Positions 52,027 through 60,000 of a DNA stretch of 60,000 nt are shown one piece after another. Positions within the stretch are counted from its first letter, which is position 1. Each line of letters starts with the position of its first letter. The DNA comes from Owenia fusiformis (taxonomy: Eukaryota > Annelida > Polychaeta > Sabellida > Oweniidae), in the NCBI GenBank assembly GCA_903813345.2, contig CAIIXF020000006.1, forward strand, positions 39,337,936-39,397,935, given 5' to 3'. The position numbers and the translations under genes are program-made. The notes beneath the pieces were generated by a model, which saw only the letters and a list, made by a program, of their open reading frames with translations, was not told where the DNA came from and did not search any database.

Positions 52027-55000
52027 TTGTATTTATCCACATCACTAAAATAAACCGACTCACTAAGCTAACAAACTAGTTCAATAGCTCCATTCAATGC
52101 GAGTCACATGTCAATGAAAAGGGCAGATTAGCATGACAAAACCTTACCTGTTAGCACTATAGCTAAGTACACAGCCAAAACTTACATTATATGAACAGAT
52201 TTCACTTTACGAATTAACTATAGAGCTTTAGGGAGGAATTTCTTCAATATGTTGGATTAAATTCATTAATATAGAGGGAAATATGAAGTTATAAGAAATT
52301 TTAACGCAGAAAAAACAGGTTTGACAGGTATGTATACTTTCATTGAATTGGTGATAAAAAGGAAAAAATACTCGCAATAATGTGACAATAAAAATATTTA
52401 GTTTCTTTTGGCCTATAAAACTGTTGAAAAATTTCTTGTCAAAGGGGGTCACTCGACGTGTATAGCTACATGTAGCTGTTTGATGGCTGAAATAATCAAT
52501 AAAGCAAAGGATAGTCATTATTTTGAATTAAATATCAGCCCCCAACTCTCTTTATACGAGACCAAGAGAAAAAACATCCTAAATTTGAAGACTGAAGTTT
52601 GGACAATGTAAGAAATGGAGAAGTAAATGGGAGGGGGGGCTATTGTAGGTGTATATTACATTTTAACTTATCACATTGTTAACTAAACACATTGTTAAGA
52701 TATAATGGAATATAGGATTAAACTCTAAATTTTGATTCAAATGTGTTATAATATTCAGCCAATATTTTTCAATCAGGACATGGGCTTTCAATTAGAGTTG
52801 AGCTGCTAGTTGAAAGCCCATGATCAGGATAATAATGAACTTAAAAAATATCATTTCAAAAAGGTCATGCGGAAAAACCTTGAGCACTGAACACTTTAAA
52901 GATAACTTATCATCACTTAGATATTCCCCCATGGGGCATAATTATAATTAGACCTGTTTGTTCCCTATCAACGCATCAGTAGGTATATATTCATAGTGGT
53001 ATAAATAATGCAGAGAAAAAGCCCATAAAAAGTCCACATTTGATATCGTTAAGAAATCTTATAGTAATACATCAAATGGTATAATGTGGCTATAACAGTT
53101 TTGGATCAAATAGATAATAAATCAAATGGTATAATGTGGCTATAACAGATTTGGATCAAATATAGTGTAAAACAAGGCCTTTCTTAAGCTGTAACAAATA
53201 GTTATAAAAGTGTAACAATTTGTCACAAACCACTAATTGCTGGATGCTCAATCATAAATATATGTGGCTGTAACAATTATAGACACATGTAGGTCACTCC
53301 TACATGTTAACAAACTAATCAAAAAAATGTGAAAATAACAACTTAAAGAGATGATACATTGGCTTTAGCATGGGCACCCAGGTTGATAAATGCTCAACTA
53401 CAAAAATATGTGACTATAACAATATTTCACCACTTCTGTAACATTTGATATAGGTCACTCCTTGATGTTAACATATGAATCAAAGAAATTTCAAAATAAC
53501 GACTTAAATAGATTACAGTGGTTTTAACATGAATACCGATAATCCTATTATATACGAATCAATGCATTACAATAGCGCAATCCAATAGTATATTTTATAA
53601 CCAGTCACTTTTATGTACATTTCACATTTCAATGAGTAACCGTTATAGGCCTTAAGGGTTAATATGACCCACCCTTTCTGTTATACAGAAAATAAAACCT
53701 GATGAATCATGGGTTTCAAAATTAATAACCAAACCACAAAATAATGTACTAAGACAAAAATTGGATAGCTTCAAGTCTGCAACCCCCCCCTCCCCCTACC
53801 CATGATCACGTAAAACCTAATTCCACGATGACAACATAATTTGGGATTTCAATTATCTTTCATTATTTGACAATTGCATTTGGGTCACTTCCATTTTCCG
53901 GATACACTCATAATAGGTAGGTAAAATATGGAATGTTATGCAAGTACAAGTAATTAGCTGTAATTTCTTTAAAATGCCAACAGAACAATACACCCAAGGT
54001 TTGCATGTGTATTTCTATTCCAAATGTCTACATGCATGTATAGAGCCAGGAAAACCAGAAAAGTTTAACTTGGATATATTTAAAGTCTAGTATGTTTAAA
54101 CTGAACTTAACTAGACTTAAGTTAACACAGAACTCCTACATAATTTCTTTCAACATTTAATGTATATATTAAGTCTGGTTGACATTTAACTGAACTATAT
54201 GGGAAGTTGATGTCTACATTGAAGTATATTACATCTATGACGCACCCTATTATACGACAATGTGCTTTAATAAACCCACACTAATAAATGCACCCATATA
54301 CAAAGACCCTAATACGTACCCTGATACACCCACTTTTCACCCTAATTAATGCACCCTAATTAATGCACACCCCTTATATATATACCCTAATTCATGCACC
54401 CTAATATACATTCAGTAAAACACACCCTAATGTACCATCAGTATTACCCCTCAATATATACCCAAATTAATACTCCCTAATTCACACTCCCTAATTCTTG
54501 CATCTGCACCCGAATACACCCCCTCTCGATTCACTTAAAAAATATAATTACACATCTTTTTGATTTTAACCCAACCCCTTCTTTCCGTACCATATGCCAT
54601 CTCTGATAGCATCTTAATTTCATAAAACTAGTACATGTACAACATTGAAAGCCCCAGTGAATTAACAAGTTACAAAATTAGTAAAAAACATTGAAATTGC
54701 ATGCATGTTTGTATGTAGTGCAGTACATGTAGTACCTAATGTTGTATAAAGTAAAGGGTGTGGAACCAAATATGAACATTGAATAAAAAGCTCAATGAAC
54801 TTATGAATAGACTTAATAAACAGTAGGGCAAAATGTTGCTTTTAAATCATTAATACAGAGCACTGAATGAATTTAATTTTATTTAGTATTTCATTCAGTT
54901 TATTGTACACCCCCTCAATAAATTTGGAAACCAGATGTATCCTTTGCGATCACTAATCAAAGCCCAATTATGTTTGATCAAACGAACAAACAAACATATT

Positions 55001-55231
55001 CATTAAATTATCACCCCCTCCCCTCCAACTTTCTTTTTGGGATACTTGGGGCTGAGGCCACAAAACTGTGAACATAAGCAAACTTGAACACTCTTGGCTT
55101 GTTTCAGTGGCATTCACATTGGAAGACATATTTCAGATTATTTTTTTGATATTAATTTTAATACCAATTTGTAGAACCAGTCACAAAACACCTTTCTTGT
55201 CATGCTATTACGTATCATGATATAACAGCAC
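52027..55231. other. Intergenic or intronic, no gene seen
   Basis: Only short ORFs without domains. Contains a local 40-60 bp direct duplication near 53060-53160 (AATGGTATAATGTGGCTATA) and a loose CACCCTAAT-rich stretch at 54240-54530 that is not a telomere repeat. Confidence 0.45.
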
Positions 55232-55441
55232 CAGGCCTGAAGCCAGGATATGCCAAGGGGGTTCAGTTTTCAAAAATGTCCAGGGGGAAATATGACCCAT
55301 TTGGCCCAATTTTGGCCCAAATATGGTAACAATCACTTGAGAAGTGCTCAAAATGGTGAAAAACTGCATGATTTTGAAAGAATTTTTGGCCAGGGGGGGG
55401 GAGTTCGCCCGAACCCTGCAAAGCCCCTGGCTACGGGCCTG
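55232..55441. mobile_element. GGCCCGTAGCCAGG-family MITE, copy G
   Basis: CAGGCCTGAAGCCAGGATAT at the start, CTGGCTACGGGCCTG at the end, and the core AAAAACTGCATGATTTTGAA inside. Confidence 0.8.
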
Positions 55442-55476
55442 AGCACCTAGTCACAGATTACAATTTGTACCATATA

Positions 55477-56531
55477 CAGTAAAACCAGTCAATCCAAACA
55501 CTACTGGAACCATCAAAAAGTGTTCGAATTAGCAGGTGATCACAATACAAGGTTTTTAATATGGGAGCCAATGGAAGATTATGACAAAGAATATCAAGTA
55601 TTCACAAAGAGGTGTTCAGATAAGACAGGTGTTCAGATATACAGGAGTTCAGATAAGACAGGTGTTCAGATATACAGGAGTTCAGATAAGACAGTTGTTC
55701 AGATATACAGAAGTTCAAATAAGACAGGTGTTCAGATATACAGGAGTTGAGATAAGACAGGTGTTCAGATAAGACAGGTGTTCAGATATACAGGCGTTCA
55801 GATAAGAAAGGTATTCAGATATACAGGAGTTCAGATAAGACAGGTGTTCAGATATACAGGAGTTCAAATAAGACAGGTGTTCAGATAAGACAGGTATTCA
55901 GATATACAGGAGTTCAGATAAGACAGGTGTTCAGATATACAGTAGTTCAAATAAGACAGGTGTTCAGATAAGACAGGTGTTCAGATATACAGGAGTTCAG
56001 ATAAGACAGGTGTTCAGACATACAGGAGTTCAAATAAGACAGGTGTTCAGGTAAACAGGAGTTCAGATAAGACAGGTGTTCAGACATACAGGAGTTCAAA
56101 TAAGACAGGTGTTCAGGTATACAGGAGTTCAGATAAGACAGGTGTTCAGACATACAGGAGTTCAAATAAGACAGGTGTTCAGATATACAGGAGTTCAGAT
56201 AAGACAGGTGTTCAGACATACAGGAGTTCAAATAAGACAGGTGTTCAGGTATACAGGAGTTCAGATAAGACAGGTGTTCAGACATACAGGAGTTTGAATA
56301 AGACAGGTGTTCAGGTATACAGGAGTTCAGATAAGACAGGTGTTCAGATATACAGGAGTTCAAATAAGACAGGTGTTCAGATATACAAGAGTTCAGATAA
56401 GACAGGTATTCAGATATACAGGAATTCAGATAAGACAGGTGTTCAGATATACAGGAGTTCAGATATACAGGAGTTCAGATAAGACAGGTGTTCAGATAAG
56501 ACAGGTGTTCAGATATACAGCTTTCACTGTA
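55477..56531. mobile_element. ACAGTAAAACC interspersed element expanded by an internal 33-bp minisatellite
   Basis: Edges match 51809-52026 (ACAGTAAAACCAGTC start, CTTTCACTGTAC end). Between about 55610 and 56520 roughly 27 units of 33 bp (ATAAGACAGGTGTTCAGATA) replace the few units of the compact copy. Open frames on both strands here come from the period being a multiple of three. Confidence 0.85.
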
Positions 56532-56599
56532 CCTACTAATGGGCCTTCAAATATAGATCAGTGAGTAATCCGCCTTTCTTATACCTGTCCATGCAGAAA

Positions 56600-56690
56600 G
56601 ACCATTGAAATAGCACAATCGTTATTCATTTATTATTCATTAACAAATAATTCTTGCAATGTTCTTGGAGAAGTCGGAAGCATGAAGCAG
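56600..56690 (+). other. Candidate 5' UTR exon of the arrestin-domain gene
   Basis: Ends GAAGCAG before GTTAGT, a plausible donor. The CDS exon begins after TTATTTTCAG at 57949, 16 bases before the ATG. The 5' limit is unknown and the pairing is inferred. Confidence 0.3.
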
Positions 56691-57949
56691 GTTAGTGTTT
56701 TGCTTATATTACACTACTGTACTGTACTGTGGTATATGTACATATATGGCGAATTATACATGTTTACACATCTGTGTTCACTTGATCAATTTTGGCTGAC
56801 TTTTTCCAATGATTTAATTTGTTAATCTCATGATCGGGCATAGCTTATTGATTAAATAACATCGCTGTTTTTCACTTGATTAATTGTGGCAGACTCTATT
56901 AATTTAGTTATTTGACTCAATACTCCCATAATATAGGATTTATTTTTGAAAAGTTTATGTTTTCTGTCATAAAAATATGTTTGGTTATAACTTATACTAT
57001 GATTTGGCTCATGTCCTAAGTTGTAATTTTCTTCGTGCCATTTGATAATTTTTTGATTAAAATAATGTACAATTTGGCAACATTGCAGCAACAAATATAT
57101 ATGACATTTCTTCTCAATTTGTATTTTCTTTCATCTTCCAATATTTCAGCTATAAAGCCTCCTTTGACATTTTATAAACGTATATTACTAAAACATGGGG
57201 AATATCTTAATGGTTTAGATGACCTTAAGACATACTGTTTGTGCATTTTATTCTGAAACCTGTCATTTTCTCACGATGAACAGTACAATGCAGTTTTTTA
57301 TATAGACTGCATTGCCTGAAAGACTGAACAGAACTGGTTTGCACTCATTGCATGCTTTAATTAATTTAACATTTAAGTACATTTATTAGTATACAAGGAT
57401 AGGACTATAAGGAAATAATACTACATGTAGAGAGACTATATGAAATATTATATTTACTATATTGAATGAATAGCAGGATTTTTATTTCTAGCTGGTGAGT
57501 TAAAGGCACATATTAATACACATATAAGTAAACCAGGCCATAATATATTAAATAGAAAACGCAGTATGGTATTTTTGTAAAGATTTAAAATTTCATAATT
57601 TCAGGGCTTGGTCATGCAATAATGTGTTGTTTATGAAATTACAGTTTTTTCATTTGAGCTACCTATGTAAAACCTACTCTATTCAGTTTGACTATTTTTT
57701 CAAATAGTCATTAGTTTATAGTAAGGTTGTTTCAATGACTATAAATTAGGTGGGTGCTAAAGGGGTTGGTTCCTTTATTAAATAACTAATATCAAAAATT
57801 AGTGGTTTTATTTTTTATTCAATTATAAAGCTTTATATTTATGCCCTGTTGCATATCCATTGCAATCTCACAGTCCTACATGCTGTTTCATTTATTTGCA
57901 AATTAACGGGTAAATCCACAATTTTAAATACTATTTCATTTATTTTCAG
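56691..57949. other. AT-rich upstream region or 5' UTR intron
   Basis: No coding segment recognised. It ends with a pyrimidine-rich tract and CAG acceptor just before the arrestin-domain CDS. Confidence 0.4.
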
Positions 57950-57965
57950 ATAAACAACCTTCAGG

Positions 57966-59318
57966 ATGAGTGTGGAGAAGTTTGAGATTAGCCTAGAGCA
58001 TGACATCGATGAGCAATACCAGTACCAACCGGGTGAGACATTACGGGGCGCTATCACCATACGCCTCGCTGGAACAATTCGTGTCAAAATCATTCAGATT
58101 CAGATCAAGGGAGAAGCCAGTGTCAGTTGGGATATGGAAAATGTGGAGCAGTCTGGGATGGAACAATTCCGCTCCGAGCAAACATATGTCGATGTTTCGC
58201 AACCGTTAATTACAACAATAGATGGCGAGAGTATGGTTCTGGATGAGGGTAATCACGCATTTCCATTTGAGTATGAACTTCCAGCAAATATTCCATCTTC
58301 CTTTATAGGCAAATATGGTAGTATCACATACGTTGTCAGGGCAACCTTGAAAGAAGCCCAACAAATAGGGCTCGGGACTCTCATCACGAGTGAACCATTC
58401 CTCGTATTGAGGACATTAGACTTAGCAAGGGACACAAGACTCCTTAAACCGATTTCTGAGAAGATAGAAAAGAGATTTTGGGGATTTTGTATATCTGGCA
58501 AGGTATCTGTATTCATCAGAGTAAATCGAAGAGGACACGTCCCCGGTGAAGATATTTTCATTGATGCTGATATCACGAACAGTAGCCCAAGGATTGTTAG
58601 GGCCCTCCAAGCCTCACTTGTAATGCGGAGTGAATTTCACGCCAAACGTAGAATGCGCGAATTTCAACAGGTCGTTAACAGAAAACGAGATGAGTGGGAA
58701 ATGACCTCTGGTGAAGGTCGACGATGGCGGAATGTTCGTCTCACAATCCCGCCATATATCCCAGAATCCCTTCTGTCAGGGTGTGACATTATGGAGATTA
58801 CTTATGAATTAGTGTTCGTTGTCGAAATATCCGGCGACAAGACTCTAAATCTTGTAGTCCCTATTACTATTGGAACCGAAGGCAGTTTATTACGACGTGG
58901 AACTTATAGGGATGAAGAGAACAATATAAAGGAGCATACGGAGGAAATTCCAGGTCAAGAAAGACACACCAAGGCTAACCCTCCAACAGCTCGTGTGTGG
59001 AGAAACACGACAGGTCCAAATAAACCACCTAATATGAGCACGGTAGAGAGCAGTAACGATGTCAGACAGCAAGAAAGAGTCAACATAAGCTCAACTCGGA
59101 AAAAGGGTGAGCCTCGTGTTGAAATTGGAGGAATGGATGAAAATGAGCGGACATTTAGTGCTGAATTTGGACCAATTGAACTTGGACAATTTGAATATGG
59201 ACAGAATGAGGATCCAGATCTTGAATTTCCAGTTATGGAAGATGTGACGACGGTAAATCCTCTGATGACAGGTGACTATGAAGAAAGTACCCAAACCCAT
59301 GAGATTACACATTTATAG
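57966..59318 (+). CDS. Alpha-arrestin (arrestin domain-containing protein)
   Basis: A 450-residue protein in one coding exon. Residues about 1-155 fit an arrestin N-domain: Tyr-Gln-Pro-Gly-Glu-Thr-Leu-Arg-Gly near 19, Val-Lys-Ile-Ile-Gln-Ile-Gln-Ile-Lys-Gly, Phe-Pro-Phe-Glu-Tyr-Glu-Leu-Pro near 100, and Gly-Ser-Ile-Thr-Tyr-Val-Val-Arg. Residues about 175-312 fit the C-domain (Gly-His-Val-Pro-Gly-Glu-Asp-Ile, Ile-Pro-Pro, then Val-Val-Pro-Ile-Thr-Ile-Gly). Family members are cytoplasmic adaptors linking membrane cargo to ubiquitin ligases and trafficking. The tail (313-450) is acidic and polar and shows no PPxY motif, the usual NEDD4-ligase site of this family, so ligase recruitment by that route is not supported. 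The start is the first ATG after a good acceptor. The TAG stop lies in the first unit of the downstream minisatellite. Confidence 0.9.
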   Translation: MSVEKFEISLEHDIDEQYQYQPGETLRGAITIRLAGTIRVKIIQIQIKGEASVSWDMENVEQSGMEQFRSEQTYVDVSQPLITTIDGESMVLDEGNHAFPFEYELPANIPSSFIGKYGSITYVVRATLKEAQQIGLGTLITSEPFLVLRTLDLARDTRLLKPISEKIEKRFWGFCISGKVSVFIRVNRRGHVPGEDIFIDADITNSSPRIVRALQASLVMRSEFHAKRRMREFQQVVNRKRDEWEMTSGEGRRWRNVRLTIPPYIPESLLSGCDIMEITYELVFVVEISGDKTLNLVVPITIGTEGSLLRRGTYRDEENNIKEHTEEIPGQERHTKANPPTARVWRNTTGPNKPPNMSTVESSNDVRQQERVNISSTRKKGEPRVEIGGMDENERTFSAEFGPIELGQFEYGQNEDPDLEFPVMEDVTTVNPLMTGDYEESTQTHEITHL

Positions 59319-60000
59319 TGACACCTATTGGAGAAAATGTTCCAGATCTTTCAATTACACATTTATAGTGACATCTATTGGAGAAAATGCACCAGATCTT
59401 TCAATTACATATTTATAGTGACATATATTGGAGAAAATGTTCCAGATCTTTCAATTACATATTTATAGTGACATATATTGGAGAAAATTTACTAGATCTT
59501 TCAATTACACATTTATAGTGACATCTTTAATGTGTTAACGTGCCAGACCTTTCAATTAAACATTTATAGTGACATCTATTGGAATAAGTGTACCTACTCT
59601 TTCAATTACTGATTTAAAGTGACTTTAAAGTAAACATGCCAGATCTTTCAATTAAACATTTATTGTGACATCTATTGGAGAAAATGCTCCATATCTTTCA
59701 ATTAAACATTTATAATGACATCGTTTGGTGTTAATGTGCCAGATCTTTCAATTACACATTTATAGTGACATCTATTGGAGAAAATGCTCCATATCTTTCA
59801 ATCAAACATTTATAATGACATCGTTTGGTGTAAATGTGCCAGATCTTTCAATTACACATTTATAGTGACATCTATTGGAATAAGTGTACCTACTCTTTCA
59901 ATTACTGATTTAAAGTGACTTTAAAGTAAACATGCCAGATCTTTCAATTAAACATTTATTGTGACATCTATTGGAGAAAATGCTCCATATCTTTCAATTA
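59303..60000. repeat. 50-bp minisatellite, about 14 copies, continues past the window
   Basis: Unit ATTACACATTTATAGTGACA plus TCTATTGGAGAAAATG and AGATCTTTCA, period about 50, with variant units and a larger duplicated block in the second half. The first unit overlaps the last five codons and stop of the arrestin-domain CDS. Confidence 0.9.

Noticed and set aside
52408-52611. 67-codon plus-strand ORF
   Set aside because: No domain recognised and no neighbouring exon; could be a mobile-element remnant but nothing supports it.
54240-54535. CACCCTAAT-rich stretch as an interstitial telomere
   Set aside because: Irregular words and not the TTAGGG repeat.
55520-56564. Several overlapping ORFs on both strands with repeated 11-residue units
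   Set aside because: Produced by the 33-bp minisatellite in an interspersed element; no evidence of coding.

Overview
This window reads as a nuclear contig from a marine invertebrate animal, not from a bacterium. It is AT-rich. Genes are sparse and most are split by GT-AG introns with consistent phases. The space between and inside them is filled with inverted-repeat elements, minisatellites and dead transposons. I could not fix the phylum; a lophotrochozoan or ambulacrarian fits the gene content.

Layout. 0.8-1.9 kb holds a degenerate Tc1/mariner relic. 5.4-7.0 kb (minus) holds a two-exon tryptophanase (tryptophan indole-lyase) gene that looks intact and sits between two arms of an inverted repeat. 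8.0-9.5 kb is a 1.47 kb inverted-repeat element. 11.4-16.0 kb (plus) is a four-exon gene for a secreted PAN/apple plus F5/8 type C protein. 17.4-18.5 kb (minus) is an intronless diaminopimelate epimerase (DapF) gene with one frameshift and loss of a conserved arginine next to the active site. 21.2-24.3 kb (plus) is one long ORF: N-terminal hydrophobic anchor, about 40 acidic 11-residue repeats, a somatomedin-B domain, a Cys-rich region and a hydrophobic C-terminus. 25-29 kb is nested mobile elements and foldback repeats. 29.2-49.6 kb (minus) carries the last 21 exons of CCDC180 (896 codons plus stop, all phases agree); its 5' part is not recognisable here. 50-57 kb is minisatellites and repeats. 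58.0-59.3 kb (plus) is an alpha-arrestin (ARRDC-type) gene followed by a 50-bp minisatellite that runs off the end.

The most notable content is the pair of bacterial-type amino-acid enzymes, tryptophanase and DapF, about 10 kb apart and interleaved with ordinary animal genes. The tryptophanase has a spliceosomal intron and keeps its catalytic and specificity residues, so it is a resident and probably working gene. DapF looks like a decaying copy or one with an assembly error. A second unusual pattern is in CCDC180: at least seven exons have truncated tandem copies beside them. The differences I could read by eye are mostly synonymous in five of these exons, mixed in a sixth, and clearly degenerate in the others.
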